DNA from: Boseongicola sp. SB0662_bin_57
GTDB taxonomy: Bacteria; Pseudomonadota; Alphaproteobacteria; Rhodobacterales; Rhodobacteraceae
DNA: 7,199 bases
Assembly (NCBI GenBank): GCA_009839535.1
Contig: VXPN01000267.1
Span: 1 to 7,199, forward strand
Reading direction: 5' to 3'
In this document: positions 1 to 6,505 of the stretch, piece by piece
Position numbering within the stretch: the first letter of the stretch is position 1
Layout: every line of letters starts with the position of its first letter
Translations under genes and position numbers: made by a program
Notes under the pieces: model-generated
What the model saw: the letters and a program-made list of their open reading frames with translations, nothing else
Databases searched by the model: none
What the model was told of the DNA's origin: nothing

Positions 1-1
1 C

Positions 2-1273
2 AACGGCTGGTGGGAGATCCTGCCCAAGCCGCCCGCACACAGGGTGCTGCAGGGCAACATCAGGGTGGAGACCGCCATTGTCGGCGCGGGCGTCTGCGGA
101 ATGGCGGTGGCACATCGACTGGGCGAGCTGCGCCAGGACGCTGAAATCGCCTTGATCGAGGCCGAGCGTGCGGGTTTCGGCGCCTCTGGCCGCAACGCCG
201 GTTTCATGCTGAACCTGCATTCACACGGTGCGCCGAAGCGCATCGACGTCCTGCGCCGGAACATGAAGCTGTGGGAAAGCGGCCTTTCGGACCTGCACCG
301 CATGGCGCGCGAGTTCCAGATCGACTGCGCGTGGGACGATTTCGGTCGCATCTATGGCGCGGCGGGTCCGGATGGCGAAAGGCAAATCAAGAAGATTGCC
401 GAAACCCTTGACGAGCTTCAGCAGGAACGCAGGTGGCTTACGCAGGACGACATGGAATCCAGGATCGGCACTCGGTTCTACGGGCGCGGTCTTCATGTGG
501 CGGGCAACGCGCTGGTGAATCCCGCGGCGCTCATGCGCGGCATGGCGCAGAACCTTCCACGGAACGTGACCCTCTTCGAGGAAAGTCCCGTTGTCAGCCT
601 GGAGAGTGCCGGCGGAGGCTTCACGCTCGAGACTCCGCAAGGATCTGTCACGGCGGATCGCATCGTCCTTGCCACCGGTGTCTTCCTGCGCCAGTTTGGC
701 ATAGCGTCCGGCCGCTACGTCCCGATGGCCACTTACGCCAGCCTGACCGCACCGCTGACGGACGATGAGCTGTCGGCATCAGGTTTGGGCGAACCGTTCG
801 GGCTGCTGGCCAGTTCGGAATACGGTGCCACGATTCGACTGACCAATGACAGGCGCATCCTGTTCAGGAACCTGTTCGAATTCGCGCCGAATGCTCCCAC
901 CCCGGCCCAAAGGGTCCTGGAAATCAGGAAGATTCACCGCGAAGCCATGCTGAAACGCTGGCCTGGGCTGCCAAGTACAGAATTCGTGCACTGTTGGGGC
1001 GGAACCATGGCGTTCACCTGGAACAACGGGGCGGTATTCGGGGAATATGCACCCAATCTGTATGCGGTCCTCGCCAGCGATGTCTCGCCCATGACACGCG
1101 GCGCCGCTGCTGGCCGGCTTCTGGCAGACCTCATGGACGGCAGGGACAGCGAGCTTCTGAGCCTGCAACTGGGAATTCCGGGCGCAGGCCGTCTCCCGCC
1201 CCGGCCATTTCTGGACCTTGGGATTGCCGCCCGGCGCGGCCTTTTGTATCTCGCAGCCCGAAGCGAGTTCTGA
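2..1273 (+). CDS. FAD-dependent oxidoreductase (DAO family), 5'-partial
   Basis: This is a flavoprotein oxidoreductase of the D-amino-acid-oxidase-like family (PF01266), whose members oxidise C-N bonds of amines or amino acids such as sarcosine, glycine or gamma-glutamylputrescine; the substrate here cannot be told. Counting from the GTG at position 44, the dinucleotide-binding motif GAGVCG lies at residues 14-19, the ribose-binding acid is E39 at the end of beta-2, and the FAD-contacting stretch GASGRNAG is at 46-53. The C-terminal FAD-binding part carries MTRGAAAGRLLADLMDG, typical of the family, and the protein ends at a TGA at 1271-1273. The frame stays open from base 2 and encodes NGWWEILPKPPAHRVLQGNI before the Rossmann motif. 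That resembles the short N-terminal lead of PuuB-like oxidases, so the GTG at 44 is probably internal and the real start lies outside the window. It is probably cytoplasmic, as no signal peptide is visible. Family is certain; substrate is unknown. Confidence 0.93.
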   Translation, partial: NGWWEILPKPPAHRVLQGNIRVETAIVGAGVCGMAVAHRLGELRQDAEIALIEAERAGFGASGRNAGFMLNLHSHGAPKRIDVLRRNMKLWESGLSDLHRMAREFQIDCAWDDFGRIYGAAGPDGERQIKKIAETLDELQQERRWLTQDDMESRIGTRFYGRGLHVAGNALVNPAALMRGMAQNLPRNVTLFEESPVVSLESAGGGFTLETPQGSVTADRIVLATGVFLRQFGIASGRYVPMATYASLTAPLTDDELSASGLGEPFGLLASSEYGATIRLTNDRRILFRNLFEFAPNAPTPAQRVLEIRKIHREAMLKRWPGLPSTEFVHCWGGTMAFTWNNGAVFGEYAPNLYAVLASDVSPMTRGAAAGRLLADLMDGRDSELLSLQLGIPGAGRLPPRPFLDLGIAARRGLLYLAARSEF

Positions 1274-1304
1274 CCGTAGCGCTTGCGTTGTCCGCGGCTG
1301 AAAG

Positions 1305-1317
1305 AACCGTTGCGGTT
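1305..1317 (+). terminator. weak hairpin after the oxidoreductase gene
   Basis: A small hairpin, AACCG-TTG-CGGTT, lies about 30 bases past the oxidoreductase stop codon. It has a 5-bp stem and 3-base loop, extendable by a G-T wobble at the base. It is followed by only one or two T residues, so it is not a convincing intrinsic terminator. It could equally be chance in this GC-rich sequence. Confidence 0.2.
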
Positions 1318-1327
1318 TGACGCTGAC

Positions 1328-1339
1328 CTCGTGCACGAG
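1328..1339. promoter_or_regulatory. 12-bp palindrome, possible operator
   Basis: The non-coding gap 1274-1528 contains the perfect palindrome CTCGTGCACGAG. A TTGACG hexamer resembling a sigma-70 -35 element lies just upstream (1317-1322), which would place the palindrome inside a 17-base spacer, but there is no acceptable -10 element after it (ATTTGC). The site could bind a dimeric regulator of the downstream exporter genes. Perfect 12-bp palindromes are not rare in GC-rich DNA, so this is only a candidate. Nothing else gene-like is visible in the gap. Confidence 0.22.
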
Positions 1340-1528
1340 ATTTGCGGCCCGCCTGCGCCTTGCACGCTATGCCGGCCACCGGCGGCAGAATCTTCGATAC
1401 ACCTGCGACCGTCTCCTTTGAGTCCGGCCGCGGTTTCCCGGCCATGTTCCCGATTGCCGCACGAAATCGCCAGCGCCGTCCACGATTGACCGTTGAAGGC
1501 GTAGCGCACAAGCGGATACACGCGGCGG

Positions 1529-2446
1529 ATGCACATCTACCTTCCCATCGCCGAAGTGTCGGTCGACGCCTTCCTGCTGCTCGGGCTTGGCGGCTTCGTG
1601 GGAGTCCTGTCCGGAATGTTCGGCGTCGGCGGCGGGTTCCTGATGACGCCGCTCCTGTTCTTCATCGGCATACCGCCGGCGGTTGCCGTGGCGACCGAAG
1701 CCAACCAGATCGTCGCGTCCTCGTTCTCTGGCGCTCTTGCGCACCTGAAACGACGCACCGTCGACCTGAAGATGGGTGTCGTTCTCCTTGCCGGCGGGCT
1801 CGTCGGCGCGGCCCTTGGCGTCCAGATCTTCAATGCGCTGAAGGCCATCGGCCAGGTCGAGCTCCTCGTGCGCCTGTCCTACGTCGTCTTCCTGGGAACC
1901 ATCGGCGGGCTCATGTTCGTCGAGAGCCTGAAGGCGATCCGGAGAAGCCGAACGGGACGCCCCGCGCAGCGATACAGGAAGAGCCAGCTCGTCAACGTGC
2001 TTCCGTTCAAGACGAAGTTCCGCACGTCCGGAATCTACATCTCCGTCATCCCGCCGGTCGCTGTTGGCATCCTTGTCGGCGTCCTCGCGGCGATCATGGG
2101 CGTTGGCGGCGGATTCATCATGGTTCCCGCAATGATCTACGTCCTGGGCATGCCCACGAAGGTCGTCGTCGGCACCTCCCTGTTCCAGATCATGTTCGTC
2201 ACGGGCTTCACGACGCTCCTTCACGCGACCACGAACCACACGGTTGACGTCGTCCTTGCCGTCCTCCTGCTTGTGGGAGGCGTGCTCGGCGCCCAGGTGG
2301 GTACGCGAATCGGCGCGAGGCTCCAGGCCGAACAGCTTCGCATCCTGCTCTCACTCATCGTGCTTGCCGTTTGCGGCAAGCTCGCGCTGGACCTTCTCGT
2401 CCAGCCTTCCGAGATCTACTCCCTCGGGGCGGGAGCCGGTCACTGA
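1529..2446 (+). CDS. TauE/SafE (TSUP) family membrane exporter
   Basis: This 305-residue integral inner-membrane protein belongs to the sulfite exporter TauE/SafE family (PF01925, formerly DUF81), whose characterised members export or import small sulfur- or carbon-containing anions such as sulfite, sulfoacetate or thiosulfate. Two homologous halves are visible: GMFGVGGGFLMTPLLFFIGIP (first glycine-rich motif near residues 29-49) and AAIMGVGGGFIMVPAMIYVLG near 187-207. Both carry the family's GxGGGF core. A charged cytoplasmic linker (about 134-165, rich in Arg and Lys) separates them. Hydrophobic segments run through about 12-30, 84-102, 113-130, 170-190, 192-207, 218-232, 240-257 and 270-290. 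An in-frame TAG at 1502-1504 limits the start, and the ATG at 1529 gives the expected N-terminus. No clear ribosome-binding site precedes it, so a leaderless or very short-leader mRNA is possible. Its stop overlaps the next gene's start by one base. The transported anion is unknown. Confidence 0.93.
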   Translation: MHIYLPIAEVSVDAFLLLGLGGFVGVLSGMFGVGGGFLMTPLLFFIGIPPAVAVATEANQIVASSFSGALAHLKRRTVDLKMGVVLLAGGLVGAALGVQIFNALKAIGQVELLVRLSYVVFLGTIGGLMFVESLKAIRRSRTGRPAQRYRKSQLVNVLPFKTKFRTSGIYISVIPPVAVGILVGVLAAIMGVGGGFIMVPAMIYVLGMPTKVVVGTSLFQIMFVTGFTTLLHATTNHTVDVVLAVLLLVGGVLGAQVGTRIGARLQAEQLRILLSLIVLAVCGKLALDLLVQPSEIYSLGAGAGH

Positions 2447-3195
2447 TGCTGCGCCTCGCCCTCCTCGTTTGCCTCGCCGCATCGCCGCTCGACGCCGAGG
2501 AAGTCGTCGCGGACCTGAGCCAGAGCCGCATCTCGATCACCACCGACTTTGACGGCTCGGAAATCCTGATCTTCGGCGCCGTGAGACGCGAGACGCCGAT
2601 CCCTGCCGATGATCCGTTGCAGATCCTGATAACGGTCGAGGGACCGTCGGAACCGGTCACCGTCCGCCGGAAGGCCCGTCGCTACGGAATCTGGGTCAAC
2701 GCCGACGCCGTCGACGTGGACAGCGCACCGAGCTTCTACGCGGTCGCCACATCGGCGCCCTGGAACGAGGTCATCAGCGATGTCGAGGACTTGCGCCACG
2801 ACATCTCGACACCGCGCGCGATCCGGTCGGTCGGCGCGACGATCGCCGGCTCGGAGGACTTCACCGAGGCGCTGATCCGCATCCGCACGGGCCAGGATCT
2901 CTACCAGTCCAGGACCGGCGCCATCAAGTTCGAGCAGCAGACCCTGTTTTCCACGTCCGTGCGCCTGCCCGCGAATCTCCACGAAGGCGACTACCGCGCA
3001 CGGTTCTTCCTGACCCGGAAGGGACAGGTCGTCGACATGTTCGAAACGGCGATCGACGTCCGGAAGATCGGCCTGGAGCGCTTCCTGTTCAGGCTCTCGC
3101 GCGAGGATCCGCTGATCTACGGCATCATGTCGCTGGCCATCGCCATCATGGCGGGCTGGGGCGCCTCCGCGGCCTTCCGCGTCTTCCGGACGTGA
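2446..3195 (+). CDS. TIGR02186 / Alph_Pro_TM family membrane-anchored periplasmic protein
   Basis: This 249-residue protein matches the TIGR02186 family (PF09608, putative transmembrane protein of Alphaproteobacteria), for which no biochemical role is established. It begins with a likely signal peptide (MLRLALLVCLAASPLDA, cleavage plausible after A17). The mature domain opens with VVADLSQSRISITTDFDGSEILIFGAVRRE, a hallmark of the family, and a mostly beta, polar region follows to about residue 215. A single hydrophobic helix near the C-terminus (about 222-244) ends in a basic tail (FRVFRT). This gives a periplasmic domain held in the inner membrane by its C-terminus. The start chosen is the ATG in the TGATG overlap with the exporter stop, because it places the signal peptide at the very N-terminus; an in-frame ATG at 2371 would add 25 unrelated residues inside the exporter gene. 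A weak GGGAG lies 10 bases upstream, so translation probably depends on coupling. Context suggests it is an accessory subunit of the exporter (inference). Confidence 0.88.
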   Translation: MLRLALLVCLAASPLDAEEVVADLSQSRISITTDFDGSEILIFGAVRRETPIPADDPLQILITVEGPSEPVTVRRKARRYGIWVNADAVDVDSAPSFYAVATSAPWNEVISDVEDLRHDISTPRAIRSVGATIAGSEDFTEALIRIRTGQDLYQSRTGAIKFEQQTLFSTSVRLPANLHEGDYRARFFLTRKGQVVDMFETAIDVRKIGLERFLFRLSREDPLIYGIMSLAIAIMAGWGASAAFRVFRT

Positions 3196-3230
3196 GCTTC
3201 ACGCGCCCTTCGTCCGGACCCTCCCGAAGG
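3185..3230. terminator. inverted repeats at convergent gene junction, possible bidirectional terminator
   Basis: Two genes converge here, with stops at 3195 on the plus strand and 3290 on the minus strand. An 8-bp inverted repeat, TCCGGACG (3185-3192) with CGTCCGGA (3211-3218), flanks a small GTGA-GCT-TCAC hairpin covering the plus-strand stop codon. An alternative stem pairs CCTTCG (3207-3212) with CGAAGG (3225-3230). Neither is followed by a T-run on either strand, so intrinsic termination is uncertain. The position between converging genes makes a transcription-stop or mRNA 3'-end role plausible. The rest of 3196-3289 holds no gene. Confidence 0.3.
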
Positions 3231-3289
3231 CCCGCAGGCCGTGCCACATGCGCCTCTGGCCAATGGCCGCAAGAACGACGGGCGGGCGC

Positions 3290-4027
3290 TCAGCCGCGAC
3301 CGACGTACGGCATCTTGGTCGCCATCACGGTCATGAACTGGACGTTCGCGTCAAGCGGCAGCTCGCACATGTGCAGCACCGATCGCGCGACGTGGCCGAC
3401 GTCCATCGTCGGTTCCGGCTGCAGGGATCCATCCGCCTGAGGGCGACCCGCCGCCATGTCCTCGGTCATCTCGGTCAGCGCGTTCCCGATGTCGATCTGG
3501 CCGCAGGCTATGTCGAACTTTCGCCCGTCCAGGGACAGGCTTCGCGTCAGCCCGGTCACCGCATGCTTGGTGGCCGTGTAGGGCGCCGACCGCCAGCGCG
3601 GCACGTAGGCCGAGACCGAACCGTTGTTGACGATGCGCCCGCCACGGGGAGACTGGGCACGCATGTGCCTGAACGCAGCGCGGGCGCAATTGAACATCCC
3701 GGTCAGGTTCACGGCAAGCACGCTCTCCCAAGTCGCATCGTCGATCTCGTCGATCGGAACGGCGGGGCTGCCTCGGCCGGCATTGTTGAACAGCGCATCG
3801 ATCCGGCCCGTCCTGCCGGCGAGATCGGCGAAGGCGGCGTCAACGGCGCCGCTGTCCGTCACGTCCGCAGCAAGCGGCACTACCTCGTTCCGGCCGTCGC
3901 AGAGCCGGGCCAGCTTGTCGGCGCTTCGCGCCAGGCAGCCCACGGTCCAGCCCGCCTCAAGGAACGTCTCGACCGTTGCCTTGCCGATCCCTTGGCTTGC
4001 GCCGGTGATGATGATGGTCCTGTTCAT
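3290..4027 (-). CDS. SDR family NAD(P)-dependent oxidoreductase
   Basis: This 245-residue protein is a classical short-chain dehydrogenase/reductase (PF00106/PF13561), which interconverts alcohols and ketones with NAD(P)(H). The cofactor motif TGASQGIG is at residues 8-15, D55 follows beta-3 (AADVTD), NNAG is at 81-84, and the catalytic tetrad is N107, S137, Y150 and K154 (YTATK), all intact. The basic R34 after beta-2 (LARSADKL) suggests NADP(H) preference, which is inference. Length is normal for the family. The start overlaps the helicase stop as ATGA (4024-4027), and a strong Shine-Dalgarno, GGAGGAGGAG on the minus strand (4030-4039), lies just before it within the helicase gene. The frame stays open far upstream on this strand, but that extension is an out-of-frame shadow of the helicase. 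The substrate cannot be inferred, and neither neighbour points to a pathway. Confidence 0.94.
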   Translation of the reverse strand: MNRTIIITGASQGIGKATVETFLEAGWTVGCLARSADKLARLCDGRNEVVPLAADVTDSGAVDAAFADLAGRTGRIDALFNNAGRGSPAVPIDEIDDATWESVLAVNLTGMFNCARAAFRHMRAQSPRGGRIVNNGSVSAYVPRWRSAPYTATKHAVTGLTRSLSLDGRKFDIACGQIDIGNALTEMTEDMAAGRPQADGSLQPEPTMDVGHVARSVLHMCELPLDANVQFMTVMATKMPYVGRG

Positions 4028-5553
4028 GTCTCCTCCTCCGCCGACAGCGCGAGCGGCGCCGCCCGCTTCTCCAGGTCGTTCGTTGCAAGGGGCACTGCAG
4101 GCCTGCCCAGCACGTAACGCCTTACCCAGTGCAGCCGCTCCTCCGCCCGCGTGATCGCCACGTAGGCCAGACGCTTCCAGAGCGGAATGCCGGCTTCCAT
4201 TCGCTCGGAGCGATACGCCGCGTAGAGATCGGGCGCGAATACCTGCACGTCCTTCCATTGCGAGCCCTGCGCCTTGTGAATCGTCACCGCCGCACCATGC
4301 AGGAACGTGGCGCCCATCTGCGCCGCCGAGAGAATGTTCGGCTCGGCCTGTTCGGGAATCTCGATCTTGATGATCGATGCCGCGGAAACCTGGGGCTCCG
4401 TCGCCCCGATCACGTGCATGCGCGCAAACCCGGAGCGGCCGCCGGGGCCAAGGAAAATCGTCTGGGCGCCCTTGATCAGGCCCCGCGCCTCCAGGTCGAG
4501 CCGCTTCATCCGATGCTTGAACGGCAACTCGATCCCGTCGCATATCAGGGGCTCGCCGGGAAGCAGCCTGTCCGGCGGCGCATCGTGGGCGGTGCGGAAC
4601 GCATGTATCAGGCGGACCCTCGTCGCGTTTCTCCAGACGAGCACGGGAGACCGTGCCATCAGCGTGGCATCGACACGGGAGGCAAGCACGACCCGGTCGT
4701 CGTTGCCGGCGACTTCCTCGACCATCCGCTCGAAAGCCTCGTAGGTCAGGCCCTCGTCGCCCAGGGCATGGGCCAGTTCGAGCACGGGATTGTCCACGTC
4801 CTGGCGATGGATGCGGCTGAGGGAGAGCTTCCGGGAGCCGGGAAGCGTGTCGAAGACCATCTCGCCCGACTGGTTCACGGGCGCAAGCTGGGCCGGATCG
4901 CCGAACATCACGAGCGTCGTGAAAATCTCCTGCAGGTCCTTGAACTGCTCGGCGTCGAGCATGGACGCCTCGTCCACGAACCCGATGTCCAGCGGATCGT
5001 CGCGCCGCTGCCAGCCCTTGATGAAGTCCGATCCCTTCACGCCCGCAACCGCCAGCGCGCCCGGAATGGAGGGCTGCTTCCTGTAGAACGCCTCCGCGCG
5101 GTCCAGCGCCTCGTCGCTCACCCCCTCGACCTTGGGTTTCTTGCGACGGCCCGTCAGCCACTCGGCGATCTTCTCGTATTCCGGATCGTAGACCGGCGTG
5201 TAGAGAATGCGGTGAATCGTCGTTGCCGGCACGTCGTGCGACCGCAGCACGCTTGCCGCCTTGTTCGTCGGCGCGAGAATGGCCAGCGTGCGCGCCTTCC
5301 TTGCCCGGCGCCCCTCGTAGTCGCCGCCGACCGGTTCCACTCCGGCTTCGGACAGCGTCTCGGCGAGGCGCGCAAGCAGCATCGTCTTGCCTGATCCGGC
5401 CTTGCCGATCACGGCCACCACGCTTCGCCTGTTCCGTCGGCGCCGCCTCGCGACCATTTTCGTCATGTCGATGCCGGCGGACAGCATCACCTCGGCGACG
5501 CGATCAAAGGCCTCGGCCTGGTCCTCCGAAAACTCTGCAACGGAAAGCGACAT
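4024..5553 (-). CDS. RecD/Dda-like superfamily 1 ATP-dependent DNA helicase
   Basis: This 509-residue AAA-type ATPase carries SF1 helicase motifs in the order of the RecD/Dda/Pif1 (SF1B) group, which typically translocate 5'-3' along DNA. Visible motifs are Walker A GKAGSGKT (50-57), motif Ia APTNKAA (94-100), Walker B VDEAS (193-197), motif III FGDPAQLAPV (217-226), motif IV-like LSRIHRQ (245-251), motif V TIHKAQGSQWKDVQVF (425-440) and motif VI YVAITRAEERL (464-474). The last two form a UvrD_C_2-like module. A basic run, RRRRRNRR, sits at 36-43 just before Walker A. It is much shorter than RecD2 and closer in size to T4 Dda. The ATG at 5553 is chosen because the helicase-like sequence (MSLSVAEFSEDQAEAFDRV) begins there; an in-frame ATG at 5673 would add 40 residues without family character. 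A GAGG lies 14 bases upstream of the chosen start. A role in DNA repair or recombination is likely, but the exact role is unknown. Confidence 0.9.
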   Translation of the reverse strand: MSLSVAEFSEDQAEAFDRVAEVMLSAGIDMTKMVARRRRRNRRSVVAVIGKAGSGKTMLLARLAETLSEAGVEPVGGDYEGRRARKARTLAILAPTNKAASVLRSHDVPATTIHRILYTPVYDPEYEKIAEWLTGRRKKPKVEGVSDEALDRAEAFYRKQPSIPGALAVAGVKGSDFIKGWQRRDDPLDIGFVDEASMLDAEQFKDLQEIFTTLVMFGDPAQLAPVNQSGEMVFDTLPGSRKLSLSRIHRQDVDNPVLELAHALGDEGLTYEAFERMVEEVAGNDDRVVLASRVDATLMARSPVLVWRNATRVRLIHAFRTAHDAPPDRLLPGEPLICDGIELPFKHRMKRLDLEARGLIKGAQTIFLGPGGRSGFARMHVIGATEPQVSAASIIKIEIPEQAEPNILSAAQMGATFLHGAAVTIHKAQGSQWKDVQVFAPDLYAAYRSERMEAGIPLWKRLAYVAITRAEERLHWVRRYVLGRPAVPLATNDLEKRAAPLALSAEEET

Positions 5554-5761
5554 GGGATGCGTGACTACCTCGGAAACCACGGGTTCGCCAGAGCAGGCTT
5601 CGCGGTCCGCGACACCGGCCGCCAGAGGCCGGACAACGGGACGCTTCGCCGCGGCCCGGTCGTGATGGCGCACAGGAACGGGGCAGGTCGCGCACCACGA
5701 GGCAGGAAGGTCCGTCGAAAGCGCGCACCGCCCGGCCGGACCACAGTGCGCCTGTTCCCTT

Positions 5762-5772
5762 GATGGTCCATC
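5762..5772. promoter_or_regulatory. short palindrome GATGGTCCATC, possible operator
   Basis: GATGG-T-CCATC is a perfect 5+1+5 palindrome inside the divergent intergenic region, about 140 bases before dctQ, and CAATTG (5774-5779) follows directly. TRAP operons are often controlled by GntR-, LysR- or IclR-type regulators binding short palindromes, so an operator is possible. No regulator gene is seen nearby and the match to any specific consensus is poor. Confidence 0.2.
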
Positions 5773-5805
5773 GCAATTGTGTCAGCAAGGTGCCACGAGT
5801 GGTCC

Positions 5806-5891
5806 GGCACCGGACATGACGGCGACCTCACGACCCATGCCGGCCACGAGTCCGGGATCGTCCGGCGCGTGGAATGCCGGGACGGCCGGAC
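5806..5891. repeat. cluster of GTCCGG/CCGGAC hexamers upstream of dctQ
   Basis: Five copies of one hexamer occur in 86 bases. An inverted pair sits at 5806-5811 and 5814-5819 with a 2-base spacer. GTCCGG recurs at 5850-5855 and 5860-5865, one helical turn apart, and CCGGAC lies at 5886-5891. The copies at 5860 and 5886 extend to a 7-bp inverted repeat (GTCCGGC / GCCGGAC) ending just before the dctQ Shine-Dalgarno. Two more copies lie farther upstream at 5629-5634 and 5736-5741. These could be regulator-binding sites or could fold the leader RNA near the ribosome-binding site. Confidence 0.45.
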
Positions 5892-5909
5892 AGGATCGAG
5901 GAGCGCGGA

Positions 5910-6497
5910 ATGAAGCTGCTGCACTGGCTGTTGCTTCCGTTTCAGACCTTCAACGGGTTCGTGCTGCAACTCGGCCGCGCCGTCGCGATCGTCGCGATCG
6001 CGCTGATGGTCGTTGCCATCCTGATCCAGGTCTTCTTCCGCTACGTCCTGAACAACCCCCTGCCCTGGCCCGACGAGGCCGCGCGCTTCGCCATGCTCTG
6101 GATGACCGGCCTGATCGCGCCCCTTGCGTACCGCCGGGGGGGATTCGTCGCCATCGACATGCTGGTCCGCGCCCTTCCCGAGCGCGCTGCCGCCCTTCTC
6201 TCCCTCGTTCTCCTGACCATTGCCGGGATCGTTCTCGGCTGGGGCGTCGACATCGGCATGAGCGAGGTCACGGGCTTCATGTCACGCGCGAAGACGGCAT
6301 CGCTCTACTACGTCAACCTGGATCTCGAATGGGTGAAGGTGCCGCGCCAGTGGATGATGATGTCGTTCTTCGTCGGCGTCGTCCTGCTGTTCCTGGTGAA
6401 CGTCGAGCTGTTCCTGCGTTCGCTCATCACTGTCCTGGGCGGCGGGGACGACCTGGCCGAGCTCGGGACGCCCGAAGACGAGATCATGGCTGAATAG
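5910..6497 (+). CDS. dctQ: TRAP transporter small permease subunit (DctQ)
   Basis: This 195-residue inner-membrane protein is the small (Q) subunit of a tripartite ATP-independent periplasmic transporter (PF04290). It pairs with the large M subunit to import a solute delivered by a periplasmic binding protein, driven by an ion gradient. Four hydrophobic segments are visible at about 24-44, 60-75, 93-112 and 148-170. Between the first two lies the family signature FRYVLNNPLPWPDEAARFAMLW (about 43-64), followed by a GGFVAIDM stretch near 78-84. The ATG at 5910 is chosen because GAGGAG (5898-5903) sits 6 bases upstream and the product begins in typical fashion; an in-frame ATG at 5874 has no such site. 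The gene is 8 bases from dctM and surely co-transcribed with it. A long C-terminal acidic tail follows the last helix. The substrate cannot be inferred from this subunit. Confidence 0.93.
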   Translation: MKLLHWLLLPFQTFNGFVLQLGRAVAIVAIALMVVAILIQVFFRYVLNNPLPWPDEAARFAMLWMTGLIAPLAYRRGGFVAIDMLVRALPERAAALLSLVLLTIAGIVLGWGVDIGMSEVTGFMSRAKTASLYYVNLDLEWVKVPRQWMMMSFFVGVVLLFLVNVELFLRSLITVLGGGDDLAELGTPEDEIMAE

Positions 6498-6505
6498 GGC
6501 GCGAC
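6498..6505 (+). promoter_or_regulatory. ribosome-binding site region for dctM
   Basis: The 8-base gap between dctQ and dctM contributes GG to an AGGG (6496-6499) that overlaps the dctQ TAG stop. The AGGG sits 6 bases before the dctM ATG at 6506. This is a modest Shine-Dalgarno and, with the tight spacing, supports translation from one polycistronic mRNA and fixes the dctM start. Confidence 0.5.

Larger units (their letters stand above)
5554..5909. other. divergent intergenic region between helicase and TRAP genes
   Basis: These 356 bases separate the helicase (minus strand) from dctQ (plus strand) and should hold promoters for both operons. I find no credible coding sequence: the open frames are short, lack family character and overlap shadows of neighbouring genes. 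I could not find a convincing sigma-70 promoter on either strand; the best plus-strand -35-like hexamer is TTGATG at 5760-5765, with no good -10. The region is rich in GTCCGG/CCGGAC hexamers and inverted repeats, described separately. Confidence 0.6.

Noticed and set aside
1342..2247. Plus-strand open frame of 301 codons and a minus-strand frame of 290 codons over the exporter
   Set aside because: Both overlap the TauE/SafE gene, which has clear family motifs; their products are low-complexity and charged.
3290..5161. Minus-strand open frame of 623 codons that would fuse a long N-terminal region to the SDR
   Set aside because: The upstream part is Arg/Gly/Ala-rich, has no family character and lies out of frame over the helicase gene; the SDR starts cleanly at 4027 with a strong Shine-Dalgarno.
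4129..5394. Plus-strand open frame of 421 codons opposite the helicase
   Set aside because: It is antisense to a helicase with all motifs intact, and its translation is Arg/His/Leu-rich without recognisable domains, as expected for a GC-rich shadow frame.
5553..5673. Upstream start for the helicase at 5673
   Set aside because: The additional 40 residues show no resemblance to helicase N-termini; the ATG at 5553 begins the conserved region.
5760..5776. Possible FNR/FixK box beginning TTGAT
   Set aside because: Only the first half-site matches; the second half (ATCGCAA) has the wrong spacing and sequence for ATCAA.
5777..6493. Plus-strand frame of 238 codons overlapping dctQ
   Set aside because: Its product is Arg/Pro/Ala-rich and out of frame with the recognisable TRAP subunit.
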